DNA of 64,000 nucleotides from Propionibacteriaceae bacterium (GCA_031285845.1 JAITVK010000034.1:1-64000), one strand, 5' to 3'. Numbered from the stretch's first letter, positions 54,659 to 63,445 are shown. Numbers and translations: made by a program. Notes: generated by a model from the sequence alone, not told the origin.

Positions 54659-54733
54659 TGAGCAAGTGCTCACTGAGCACACTAGCAGAAGGAGTCCGTC
54701 ATGTGGAAGTCTTCGATCCTGAGGGCGATGTGA
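54659..54733 (+). promoter_or_regulatory. TetR-like operator, ribosome site and truncated start of a gene
   Basis: Three half-sites stand in alternating order: TGAGCA (54659-54664), TGCTCA (54667-54672) and TGAGCA (54674-54679), making overlapping palindromes of the TetR-operator kind. AGAAGGAG (54687-54694) and ATG 54701 follow at ideal spacing, but the frame ends after ten codons (TGA 54731-54733), right before the recombinase remnant. It looks like the promoter and first codons of a lost gene. No other gene is seen in 54361-54756. Confidence 0.5.
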
Positions 54734-54756
54734 CTGACCAACGCGTGCGGTGAGCG

Positions 54757-54874
54757 CCACGCCGACTACTGGCAACGCACCAAACAGCTCCACTCATCCA
54801 TCAACTCGGACGCGCCCCTGCCACCAGAACTTGCTGAGGACAGGGTTGGAACTTCGAACATATGGTGGAGCTAA
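54757..54874 (+). pseudogene. Remnant 3' end of a sister serine recombinase
   Basis: Bases 54757-54874 match 10633-10750 of the intact recombinase with a constant offset and no gaps. My count gives 14 mismatches in the first 97 bases, mostly at third codon positions, and then identity into the tRNA. The frame still encodes HADYWQRTKQL and ends EDRVGTSNIWWS-stop. Upstream of 54757 the likeness ends abruptly. This is the last ~38 codons of a second, diverged recombinase, left at tRNA-Ala(GGC) when the rest of an element was lost. Confidence 0.85.
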
Positions 54875-54938
54875 CGGGATTCGAACCCGTGGCCTCTTCC
54901 ATGCCATGGAAGCGCGCTACCAACTGCGCCATAGCCCC
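54863..54938 (-). tRNA. tRNA-Ala(GGC)
   Basis: The acceptor GGGGCTA pairs with TAGCTCC (G3-U70 present), D stem GCGC/GCGC, anticodon stem CTTCC/GGAAG with loop ATGGCAT (anticodon GGC) and T arm ACGGG-TTCGAAT-CCCGT. CCA is encoded. Its 3' end overlaps the recombinase remnant exactly as tRNA-Ala(CGC) overlaps the intact recombinase. Confidence 0.97.
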
Positions 54939-54996
54939 AACGCGGGTCACTAGACTACCTTCTCGTGCCGAAGATGTCCAGCCACTCGACGCCGAT

Positions 54997-55377
54997 TCAG
55001 CTGAGCATCATGAACAGGCGTTCCAGTTCCTCGATCGTCAAACCGGCTTTTTCCCGGGTGTCGTCGGTCGAATTGGACGTACGCTCAGTGGACTCGGCGT
55101 CACTGATCAGGCAGTGTTTCATGCCGGAGGCGACGATGGCGAAACCAGCTCGCTCGACCGCCGAAGAGACGGCCGCCAACTGGGTCACGACCGTACGACA
55201 ATCAGAATCGGACTCGACAGCGTTGATCACGGCGCTCAACTGGCCGTGGGCGCGCTTGAGCCGGTTCAAGACCTTCTTTTTCGCCGCGACCTGATCGATC
55301 GTTCGTGCCCCTTCTGACGGCGCGTCGCTCAATCCGGACGCGTCGTACAGTACGGCATCTACTTCGTGGCTTGTCAA
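54997..55377 (-). CDS. CsoR-superfamily repressor, CstR (persulfide)-like
   Basis: The 126-residue helical repressor has the CsoR/RcnR core (KKVLNRLKRAHGQLSAVINAVESDSDC). Copper CsoR has Cys, His at +25 and Cys at +29. Here Cys is followed by Gly at +25 and Cys at +29 (SGMKHC), the arrangement of the sulfide/persulfide sensor CstR, whose +25 residue is Asn. A CsoR-type operator faces the gene (55469-55484). The probable start is TTG 55377 with GGGA upstream. No copper pump or rhodanese gene adjoins it. The sensor class is inferred from these residues only. Confidence 0.8.
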   Translation of the reverse strand: MTSHEVDAVLYDASGLSDAPSEGARTIDQVAAKKKVLNRLKRAHGQLSAVINAVESDSDCRTVVTQLAAVSSAVERAGFAIVASGMKHCLISDAESTERTSNSTDDTREKAGLTIEELERLFMMLS

Positions 55378-55468
55378 CCGCTCATTCCCGTCGCCTCATG
55401 CTGAGGACACGCCACAGCCGTTTCTCCTGGTGACCACCGCCGACCGAGGGCGGCGATCCCCCTGAAGA

Positions 55469-55484
55469 ATACCCCTGGGAGTAT
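55469..55484. promoter_or_regulatory. CsoR/CstR-type operator
   Basis: ATACCCC-TG-GGAGTAT at 55469-55484 is the G-tract pseudopalindrome bound by CsoR-family repressors. It lies 44 bases before the DUF3465 gene and 92 bases before the repressor gene, so it may control both directions. Confidence 0.65.
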
Positions 55485-55527
55485 CCAGATTCAAGCCTTT
55501 TCTCACCCCCTGCTAGAGTCAGCCTCC

Positions 55528-56064
55528 ATGAGCAGCAGAACATCCAAGACCACCTTGCCGGCGACGGTCGTCGTGATCGTCCTCCTGGCGGGAGCGTATA
55601 TCGTCGGCCAGTCCGGACTGCTCGGATCCGGCTCCCCTGACACCCCGGCCACCACCACGGATCGATCGGACCAGACACCGGCGGGAGCCGCTGCGACAGC
55701 CACGAAACCCACTGCACCCGACAACGTCGCCGACGCCTCAGACATCGACCAGCTCTACCAGGACCAAGCGGCGGATGTCGAAGTCACCGGCAGTGCGGTC
55801 GTGTCACGCCTGCTCAGCGACGATTTCGAAGGCGACCGCCATCAGCGCTTCATTCTGAGGTTCGACTCCGGCCTGACCGTGCTGGTCGCCCACAATATTG
55901 ACATTGCTCCTCGCCTCGACGGTTTGACCGTGGGCTACCGCGTCAGCTTCCGTGGTGAGTACGTCTACTCTGAACAAGGCGGTACGATCCATTGGACACA
56001 TCACTCCCCTGACGGCTCACACTCCGACGGGTGGCTCGAGTGGAACGGAAAACGTTACAGCTGA
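55528..56064 (+). CDS. Membrane-anchored DUF3465-family protein
   Basis: The 178-residue protein has one N-terminal membrane helix (TVVVIVLLAGAYIVGQSGLL), a Thr/Ala/Pro linker and a C-terminal DUF3465 domain: GDRHQRFILRFDSGLTVLVAHNIDIAPR, then FRGEYVYSEQGG-IHWTHHSPDG-H-DGWLEWNGKRY. The fold resembles an OB-like domain; the function is unknown. The operator in front of it suggests control by the CstR-like repressor. Confidence 0.82.
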   Translation: MSSRTSKTTLPATVVVIVLLAGAYIVGQSGLLGSGSPDTPATTTDRSDQTPAGAAATATKPTAPDNVADASDIDQLYQDQAADVEVTGSAVVSRLLSDDFEGDRHQRFILRFDSGLTVLVAHNIDIAPRLDGLTVGYRVSFRGEYVYSEQGGTIHWTHHSPDGSHSDGWLEWNGKRYS

Positions 56065-56162
56065 ATGCGGTTCTCCCTCACTGCATTTCCACGCATTCCA
56101 CTGACCAGCGCACCCACCCACAGACGTACAGCTGACTGCAGTACATCCTGACGAATACCCGC

Positions 56163-56684
56163 TCAGGCGGTGGCGGCGATCTCGCCGCGCTGATCGGGGT
56201 GGCGCGCGCCGATGCCTTCTAGGGTTCGCAGCAGACGCGGGCGATTGTAGCGCTGGATGCAGATGAACGGGACGTTGCCGAACACGGCGATGACGAAACA
56301 AAGCCACCACAAGCCGCTCGGCGTCCAGGCCCGCATCAGCATCACGAACACGATCGCGCTGACATGATTCGACTCGGCGCGGCATGTTTCCATGACGAAA
56401 CGTTCCAGGTATTCACTACGCAGGCCGAGGATCGTCTTCTTCGAGAATCCAGTCAGCGGAGTCAGACAGGGCAGATCGTCTTTCCAACGATCGATTTTGA
56501 GAATGTCACGATAAAACTCGCCGTCCCTCTCCCATGCGGCGCTACGAAAACGTCGACGGCGCGGGTCGAAAAAACGGTCAGGCAACCACACGTCGACATG
56601 TCGCCGGACGACGACGAAAACGACATAGCAGATGATGTTGACGAGAAACAAGTCCCACCCTGCCCCTAACCCGAACAGCGTCAT
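56163..56684 (-). CDS. CrtO-like glycosyl-carotenoid acyltransferase family protein
   Basis: The 173-residue membrane protein has two N-terminal hydrophobic segments, the DRFFDPRRRRFRSAAWERDGEFYRDILKIDRWKD block and the GF-KK pattern seen in staphylococcal CrtO (acyltransferase of staphyloxanthin synthesis) and its many relatives of unknown function. No other carotenoid gene is nearby, so the role here is open. ATG 56684 is used; an upstream start at 56705 is possible. Confidence 0.7.
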   Translation of the reverse strand: MTLFGLGAGWDLFLVNIICYVVFVVVRRHVDVWLPDRFFDPRRRRFRSAAWERDGEFYRDILKIDRWKDDLPCLTPLTGFSKKTILGLRSEYLERFVMETCRAESNHVSAIVFVMLMRAWTPSGLWWLCFVIAVFGNVPFICIQRYNRPRLLRTLEGIGARHPDQRGEIAATA

Positions 56685-56746
56685 GGGCTCAAGTCTACAC
56701 AGCACTCAGGCAGTCGTACGTGGGCCGACCGCGGGTCGTGCTGACA

Positions 56747-58154
56747 TCAGGCTCCAAAAGCTCGCGCTTGGACGGCGTACATCTGGGCGTACACCCCACC
56801 CGCGTCCAGCAGACTTCCATGATCACCGCGTTCAATCACCTGACCTTGAGACAGAACCACAATCTCATCAGCCATGCGAACCGTCGAGAATCGATGCGAG
56901 ATCAGGATTTTCAGCGCGGCGCTCTGACCGCGCAACTGATCGAACACCGCCTCCTCGGCTTGAGCGTCCAGAGCCGACGTCGGCTCGTAGAGCCGGGCCA
57001 GCAGCTTGACGATCGTGGACTTGCCGGCGCCATTCGCGCCCACCAACGCGACCGTACAACCTGGAGCGAAACTGGCCGAGAAGTGACTGAGAGCGACCGA
57101 ATCCTGGCCCGGATATCTGAACGTGACATCGTCGAACACGACCGTGGATCGGTCCGTCACCGGAGCAGACAACCTGGGATGGGCCGAGGGTCGGTCATGG
57201 GCCACGAGGTCGAGGAACTCGAACAGGTTGCCCAAGAACAAGGTATGCTCGAACGGCTGACCGACACCGCCCATCAACATCTGAGCGGCGGACGTCACTG
57301 TTGCCCCCGCGCTGATGCAGGCCGCCAAGCGACCGACATCACCGAGCACGAACGCATCCTGAATGGCGAACATGATCGCCAACGCGGTCACCACCACACC
57401 GACCAGCCCGGACACGACCGAGCCGATTCCTCGTTTTGCCTCGACACGGCGATCGACCTGAAGGAACCGATCCTGCATCGCATGATAAACGGCGATGAAA
57501 TGAGGCACCAGGCCCAAGAGCCGGGTCTCCTTGTACGTCTTGTCATTGGTCACCAACGCCAGCAGGTACTGACCGCGACGGCGCTGCGGCGCGCGTTCGC
57601 GCTCGATGAGCCAAGACCGTTTGGCGAAGATCTGCCCGACCACCACCGGGAGGATCGGGCTGATGAGGATCAGGACTGCGACCAGGGGATTCCAGGCCAG
57701 AACGATGCCGGTGACGCTGACCAGCGACACCGCACCGGAGATCGTCATCACGAGTTGCCCGAAGAACATGTACGGCCGACTGGTGGCTCCCTGGTCGCCA
57801 GTTGCAGCTTGTCGTACACCGCTGGATTCTCAAAATCGGCCAAACTGAGCTGCCCAGCCTTGTCCATCAGCGCCAGATTGAACCCGTTGGCGACCTGCTG
57901 TTCCAGTGACGCCGACCAATACTCCTGAGCCGCCGTCAATCCGAGGTTCACGACAGCGACGGTCGCGAACGCCAGCGGGTAGACCATCAGCGCGCCGAAC
58001 GAGGTGGCCGCCAGCACGGCGTTGACCGTCAACCCCAACAGGATCACTTGAGCCCCTGGCACCAGTGCGCCACGGCGGTCGCCACCACGATTCCCACCAC
58101 GGCAGGCCGATTCGTCTTCCGGATCAGCCCGAGCACTCGCGGCCAATTCTTCAT
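56747..58154 (-). pseudogene. Decayed ABC exporter with frameshifts and an internal deletion
   Basis: ATG 58154, with AGGAG six bases upstream, opens a frame of 36 codons (KNWPRVLGLIRKTNRP on) that stops at 58046-58044. The protein goes on in a second frame (VILLGLTVNAV to DKLQLATRE, to about 57790) and then in a third (RPYMFFGQLVMT to 56747). The ATPase runs from Walker A (GANGAGKST) to RLYEPTS and directly on to ALDAQAEEAVFDQLRG. The roughly 90 residues with the Q loop, signature and Walker B are gone. The junction word EPTS occurs in both flanks of an intact gene (YEPTSG and DEPTSALD), so a short-repeat deletion is likely. Confidence 0.85.
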
Positions 58155-58363
58155 CGCGACTCCTGGTGGTGTAACTCCAATGCGCCATCATCATGACTTC
58201 CCCGTGGCGCACTCCGATCACTAGTTTCACCCTACACCTTGTCAGACCAAGAATCCGAAGAGGCCTAGCATGATGCCATGAACGATTTCGCAACCGAATT
58301 GTTTCGTAATTCTCAAACTTGCGCTAGTGTGGCTCCGTCCACTCCCCCAAACAGAGACGACCA

Positions 58364-58879
58364 ATGTCTTCGACCTCCCACTCCCGGCCGATCTGCGTCA
58401 CGCCGACCCAGCCGCATTCTCTGCCATCCCAGCTGGCCTCGGCCCCGTTGCGCCCGATTCTGATCGGACTCGGCCTGGCCTGCCTCGGCCTCGGGCTCGC
58501 CGGAATCCTCCTCCCCCTGCTGCCCAGTTGCCCCTTCTTCATCGTGGCCTTGGCCTGCTTCGCCAAGAGTTCACGCCGACTCCACGGCTGGTTCCTCGGA
58601 TCGCGGATCTATGTCAAGTACGTTGAGCCGGTCCGAACCAGACGCCCAGTCACATGGTGCCGCAAGGCACTCCTGATGGCCAGCGTCACCGGATTGTTCG
58701 CACTGTCCGTTTGGGCGATGCGAGGTGTGCCGATCGGTCAAGTTGTCGTGGCGCTGGTGTGGCTGGCGCACATGGTTTTCTTCCTGACGCGCATCACCAC
58801 TATGCCTGTCACGAAGACCGAGGACAACCGGACGTCTGCGCTCGACGACGCCGATCACGGAAGCCGACACCCATGGTGA
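58364..58879 (+). CDS. DUF454 (YbaN-like) inner-membrane protein
   Basis: The 171-residue protein has a first helix pair (LIGLGLACLGLGLAGILLPLLPSCPFFIVALACFAKSS region) with the family-typical GIxLPLLPxxPFxxxAxxxFxxSS pattern, and two further helices near 105-145. The stop overlaps the following ABC gene by seven bases. DUF454 genes often sit with CydDC-like exporters or heme uptake genes. Start ATG 58364 has a weak ribosome site. Confidence 0.85.
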   Translation: MSSTSHSRPICVTPTQPHSLPSQLASAPLRPILIGLGLACLGLGLAGILLPLLPSCPFFIVALACFAKSSRRLHGWFLGSRIYVKYVEPVRTRRPVTWCRKALLMASVTGLFALSVWAMRGVPIGQVVVALVWLAHMVFFLTRITTMPVTKTEDNRTSALDDADHGSRHPW

Positions 58880-60606
58880 ACTCGCGCCTCCTGTCCATGC
58901 TCGGCCGCTCGAAGAACGCTATCGTGGCCTGCGTCCTGCTCCGGTATCTCGCACTGGCCGGTTCGGTGTGGACGACCGTGACTTTGGCTCGACTGCTCGG
59001 ACAACTCGTCACCAGTCAACCACTGGCAGACCTGCCCGGGTTCATCACCGCCGTCACAGTGGCGACACCGGTACGCTTCGCCTGCCTGGTGGCCGCCAAC
59101 CAGCTCGGTCACCGAGCCGCGCGACAGGTGAAATCCACCCTTCGCCGCGCGATCTTCGCCAAGATGATCCGACTGGGGGTGTCACACACCGGCACGATCT
59201 CGACTGCCGAGGCCCTCCAACTGTCGACCGAGGGAGTCGAGCAACTGGACATCTACTTCGGACGGTATCTACCCCAACTGTTCTATTGCCTACTTGCCCC
59301 GATGTCCCTCTTCGCCGTCATGAGCTTCTCCAGTCTTCAGGCGGGCTTGACACTCCTTGCCTGCGTCCCGCTGATACCCATCGCTATCGTGGCAGTTCAG
59401 CGGTTCGCCAAAAGACTGTTCCACACCTACTGGGGTGAATATGTCGGGCTCGCCGAAAGGTTCCTCGACAATGTTCAAGGACTAACCACCCTCAAGATCT
59501 ATCAAGCCGATGAGGCGCGCAACATCGAGATGAACCGTCAAGCGCAACGTTTTCGCGCGGTCACGATGCGGGTGTTGACGATGCAACTGAACTCCATCAC
59601 CGTCATGGACCTGGTCGCTTACGGCGGTGCGGCGCTGGGAACCCTCATCGCCGTGCACCAACTGGCCGAGGGTGACATCACCGCTGGGGCCGCCATCACT
59701 GTCCTGCTGCTCTGCGCCGAATTCTTCATCCCGTTGCGTCGCCTCGGCTCGTACTTCCACATCGCCATGAACGGAATGGCCTCCTCAAAAAAGATCTTCG
59801 CTCTACTCGACCTGCCCGAAGCGGAGTCGAAGCAGTCCACACTGCGCGGCGCAGGCTTCCAGTCGCGGGACCTGTCCTACTCCTACGACGGGAGCCGGGA
59901 TGTCCTGACCGACGTGCGCATGGACATCCCGCCGATTGGCCTGACCGCGATCGTGGGTCAATCCGGATCCGGCAAATCCACCATAGCCGCCGCGCTGACC
60001 GGACGACTCACCAGTTATCGAGGCAGTCTGACCGTCGGCGGAGTCGAGATCCGCGATATGGATCCGGGTCAGTTGCTCGGTTCAGTCATGCTGATCGACC
60101 AGCGCAGCCATCTGTTCGCAGCCACCGTACGCGACAACCTGCTCCTGGCCTGCCCGACCGCTTCCGACGACCGTCTGATTCACGCTCTTGACCAGGTCGG
60201 ATTGTGGCAGGTTTTGGCCGCCCACGGCGGGCTGGACGCTTTGCTGACCGAGAACGGCGTCAACCTGTCCGGCGGACAACGCCAACGGCTGGCCCTGTGT
60301 CGAGCGCTGCTCTTCGACGCGCAGACGATGATCTTCGACGAAGCGACGTCCAATATCGACGTCGAATCCGAGAACGCCATCATGGAAATGATCCACGAAT
60401 TGGCGAGAACGAAGGCCATCATCCTCATCTGCCATCGACTGGCCAACGTCGTGACGGCCGACCGTATCTGGGTGATGGATCACGGACGCGTCGCCCAAGC
60501 CGGCGCACACCGCGAACTGCTCGCTGTTGATGGCCCCTACCGACGCCTCTGGGACGAACAGTACGCCCTCGAACAGTTCCGCCGACCGCAGGAGACACTC
60601 GCATGA
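58873..60606 (+). CDS. ABC exporter subunit A, CydD-like
   Basis: The 577-residue half-transporter has an N-terminal six-helix domain and an ATPase with Walker A GQSGSGKST, signature NLSGGQRQRLALCRAL, Walker B MIFDEATSNIDVE and switch His in LICHRLA. Its stop overlaps the start of the partner (ATGA), so the two probably form a heterodimer. With DUF454 this resembles thiol/heme-related CydDC-like exporters. ATG 58873 lies within the end of the DUF454 gene. Confidence 0.87.
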   Translation: MVNSRLLSMLGRSKNAIVACVLLRYLALAGSVWTTVTLARLLGQLVTSQPLADLPGFITAVTVATPVRFACLVAANQLGHRAARQVKSTLRRAIFAKMIRLGVSHTGTISTAEALQLSTEGVEQLDIYFGRYLPQLFYCLLAPMSLFAVMSFSSLQAGLTLLACVPLIPIAIVAVQRFAKRLFHTYWGEYVGLAERFLDNVQGLTTLKIYQADEARNIEMNRQAQRFRAVTMRVLTMQLNSITVMDLVAYGGAALGTLIAVHQLAEGDITAGAAITVLLLCAEFFIPLRRLGSYFHIAMNGMASSKKIFALLDLPEAESKQSTLRGAGFQSRDLSYSYDGSRDVLTDVRMDIPPIGLTAIVGQSGSGKSTIAAALTGRLTSYRGSLTVGGVEIRDMDPGQLLGSVMLIDQRSHLFAATVRDNLLLACPTASDDRLIHALDQVGLWQVLAAHGGLDALLTENGVNLSGGQRQRLALCRALLFDAQTMIFDEATSNIDVESENAIMEMIHELARTKAIILICHRLANVVTADRIWVMDHGRVAQAGAHRELLAVDGPYRRLWDEQYALEQFRRPQETLA

Positions 60607-62294
60607 CTCGTCGACCCCTCCGCCTGGCAGCCGAGCTCATCACGCTGACCAGCACCATGACACCCCGACTGCTCGCCGCCATCGTGCTCGGCTGCCTTGG
60701 ACACCTGACGGCCATCGCGATCCCCGTGCTTGGTGCGATAACTATCTGCCAGGCGCTAGCGCACGAACCCATCACAGCCGGATCGATTGGGATCATCGTC
60801 TGCGGACTGGCGCGAGCCGGACTGGCCTACGGCGAACAGCACTGCAACCACTTCGTGGCCTTCACTGTTTTGGCCACACTACGCGACGCGGTGTTTCGAG
60901 CACTGCGACGCCTCGCGCCGGCCAAGCTCGAGGGCCGTGACAAGGGCAACCTCATCTCGATCATCACCAACGACATCGAACTCATCGAGGTCTTCTACGC
61001 TCACACCATCTCCCCGGTGGCGATCGCTGTCACGGTCAGTGCGATCATGACCGCGCTGTTGGGCAGCATCCATCCGTGGCTGGGATTGATCGGAGCCAGC
61101 GGCTATCTCATCGTCGGGCTGGTCACACCGGTGGTGACCTGCGCCAAGAGTCGAGCCTTGGGGACTCGACATCGCCGTGAGTACGGCGAACTGAATGGGT
61201 TCGTCTTGGACAATCTGCGCGGGTTGCGTGACATTCTCCAATTCGGCGCCGCAGACGAGCGGGCTGATCAGATGCGTCGACGGGATGCCGATCTGGCGAC
61301 TGGCGCCCGGCGGATGGCACTGATCGAAGGGGTCAGTCAGGCCTGGTCGATCGTGCCGGTCTTGGGGTTCACTGGCGCGATCTTGGCCACCAGCCTGTCG
61401 CTTGTGGACCACAACATCATCAGTTCGGCCGCGGCGGTCGTCGCCAGTGTGGCCATGATCTCATCGTTCGGACCTGTGCTGGCCCTGGCCGCCCTGTCGA
61501 ACAACTTGGCGCACACCTGCGCAGCAGCCGACCGTGTGCTCGACATCCTTCACGAACAACCAGTGACCGCCGAGGTCGTCGGCGGATTCGACCTCGCCCA
61601 GAGTGGCGCCGCCCTGGCGGCCGTCAGCTTCGGCTACGACGAGAACGAGGTCCTGACCGATTGCTCGATCGACCTGCCTTCCAACAGGATCATCGGGATC
61701 ACCGGACCCAGTGGTTGCGGAAAGTCGACTCTACTGCGACTGCTGATGCGCTTTTGGGACGCCAACCGAGGCGTGGTCACCATTGGCGGTCACGATGTCC
61801 GCCAGATCGACACGAACAGTCTGCGCGCGAGTGAGGCTTTGGTGACCCAGGACACGCATCTGTTCTGCGGGACCATCGCCGACAACCTACGCGTCGCCAA
61901 ACTTGACGCAGACCTCGACGAACTGATCAAGGCCTGCCAAAAGGCCAGCGTGCATGATTTCATCATGTCAACTCCGCAAGGGTACGACACCCCAGTCGGC
62001 GAGCTTGGCGACACCCTGTCGGCTGGGGAACGCCAGCGCATCGGCGTGGCTCGGGCCTTTCTCCACCATGGCTCGCTGATGATGCTCGACGAACCCACCA
62101 GCAACCTGGACTGCCTCAACGAAGCCATCATTCTGCGATCGATCGCGCAGGAAACGGCTGGGAAGACGGTCGTCCTGGTTTCGCACCGCTCCTCGACCAT
62201 GGCGATCGCCGACACAGTTCACCGACTATTCGTCCCGTCGACGATTGACTCCGGCGCCTCGCCACTCGACGCCGAGCCCCTTCCGTCCGCCTGA
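60603..62294 (+). CDS. ABC exporter subunit B, CydC-like
   Basis: The 563-residue half-transporter has six helices and an ATPase with Walker A GPSGCGKST. Its signature is degenerate (TLSAGERQRIGVARAF), Walker B is LMMLDEPTSNLD and the switch His is in LVSHRSS. A heterodimer with subunit A would have one standard and one altered signature. The C-terminal 25 codons overlap the end of the converging VanZ-RDD gene by 76 bases. Confidence 0.87.
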   Translation: MTRRPLRLAAELITLTSTMTPRLLAAIVLGCLGHLTAIAIPVLGAITICQALAHEPITAGSIGIIVCGLARAGLAYGEQHCNHFVAFTVLATLRDAVFRALRRLAPAKLEGRDKGNLISIITNDIELIEVFYAHTISPVAIAVTVSAIMTALLGSIHPWLGLIGASGYLIVGLVTPVVTCAKSRALGTRHRREYGELNGFVLDNLRGLRDILQFGAADERADQMRRRDADLATGARRMALIEGVSQAWSIVPVLGFTGAILATSLSLVDHNIISSAAAVVASVAMISSFGPVLALAALSNNLAHTCAAADRVLDILHEQPVTAEVVGGFDLAQSGAALAAVSFGYDENEVLTDCSIDLPSNRIIGITGPSGCGKSTLLRLLMRFWDANRGVVTIGGHDVRQIDTNSLRASEALVTQDTHLFCGTIADNLRVAKLDADLDELIKACQKASVHDFIMSTPQGYDTPVGELGDTLSAGERQRIGVARAFLHHGSLMMLDEPTSNLDCLNEAIILRSIAQETAGKTVVLVSHRSSTMAIADTVHRLFVPSTIDSGASPLDAEPLPSA

Positions 62295-63385
62295 CTATCT
62301 GGGTCGACGGGCGGCGTACCCCGTGAATCCACCAGGTCACACCCGGCCAACGTGAAACTCATTCCGCGCGGGTCGATCAGGACCCACACCAATCCGACCA
62401 CCACCCATCCGGCAGCGATCCAGCCGCCGAACCGAACCCAGTAGACCGCGATCAGCGCTCCACCCAGCCCGAGCATGGCTCGTACGACCAACCACAGCCT
62501 CGGCCACCGCCATCGGGGCGCTGGTTTCAGATAGACCACCCGCTGTCCTAGCGAAGCGCCGGAACCGACCAGAGCGAACACCATGATCACAGCGATCGAC
62601 TCGACTTGGGTCATGAGGTTGGCTGATCCTTGGACCACCTTCGCCAAAGCAGTGTCTTCACGGCGTCCGCCCCCGACGAAGACGTAGAGCAGAACCGCTC
62701 CGACCTGAGTCACGCAGATGATGATCACCTGGACGACCAGATCGAACAGCACCCCGGCCAAGCGGCGACTTCGGGTCACCGGTTTGGCCTGCCCACGGGT
62801 ACGTTCCATCGTGTCAGCGTCGGCGGTGAACCGTGGGATGACCATGGCCACCAATCCCCCCAGGAAAGCTCCCAGCGTGTTCGTCATCAGGTCATTGACG
62901 TCGGCCACGCGATACGGACACGCGGCGGTGAACCAGTTGCCGGTGTACTGGGTCGATTCGATGAGCAGCGACACCACGAAGCCCACCAGCGTCGTCCGAA
63001 TGACCCCGGCCTTCCACAGGTGTCGTACGATCACACCCAACGGCATGAACAGCAGCACGTTGAGGACCATCTGCATCACGTTCCAGCCGGTCAGGATCGA
63101 CATCCATGACATCCCAGCCTGATGGTCGCGCCAGATTTGGCGGAAATACACCCACGGATCCAGCTCCAGCGAACCCCGTGATCCGTCGCACCACTGCGCG
63201 TCGGGCAGCGGAAACAGGGTGTACGCCACAAGCCCTGTGACGTACACCATCAGGCCGGCCATCCAGGCCAGACGAGTGCCGGAGAATCGACCGTACTGAC
63301 GATATTGATAGAACACGTAAGGCACGAACCCGATGACGCAGAGGACTGCGCCAACAGCGATCGAACTCAATGCCTTGTCAACCAT
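62219..63385 (-). CDS. VanZ-domain plus RDD-domain membrane protein
   Basis: The 388-residue protein joins a VanZ-like domain (residues 1-180: YTLFPLP, NVLLFMPLGVIVRHLW, SLLIESTQY, DVNDLMTNTLGAFLGG) to an RDD-like domain (residues 205-345: RRLAGVLFDLVVQV, GASLGQRVVYLK) and a polar tail. VanZ proteins raise tolerance to some lipoglycopeptides; RDD domains occur in transport-linked membrane proteins. About eight helices in all. Its 3' end overlaps the ABC gene tail to tail. Confidence 0.85.
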   Translation of the reverse strand: MVDKALSSIAVGAVLCVIGFVPYVFYQYRQYGRFSGTRLAWMAGLMVYVTGLVAYTLFPLPDAQWCDGSRGSLELDPWVYFRQIWRDHQAGMSWMSILTGWNVMQMVLNVLLFMPLGVIVRHLWKAGVIRTTLVGFVVSLLIESTQYTGNWFTAACPYRVADVNDLMTNTLGAFLGGLVAMVIPRFTADADTMERTRGQAKPVTRSRRLAGVLFDLVVQVIIICVTQVGAVLLYVFVGGGRREDTALAKVVQGSANLMTQVESIAVIMVFALVGSGASLGQRVVYLKPAPRWRWPRLWLVVRAMLGLGGALIAVYWVRFGGWIAAGWVVVGLVWVLIDPRGMSFTLAGCDLVDSRGTPPVDPDSQADGRGSASSGEAPESIVDGTNSR

Positions 63386-63445
63386 AGAAATATCTAGTAT
63401 AGATCGAACCTGGCGACGGACCGAATCGCCACTTCGACCCGCCGA

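Noticed and set aside
54750-54953. 67-codon frame running through the tRNA-Ala(GGC)
   Set aside because: It is the recombinase remnant and the tRNA read in the wrong frame.
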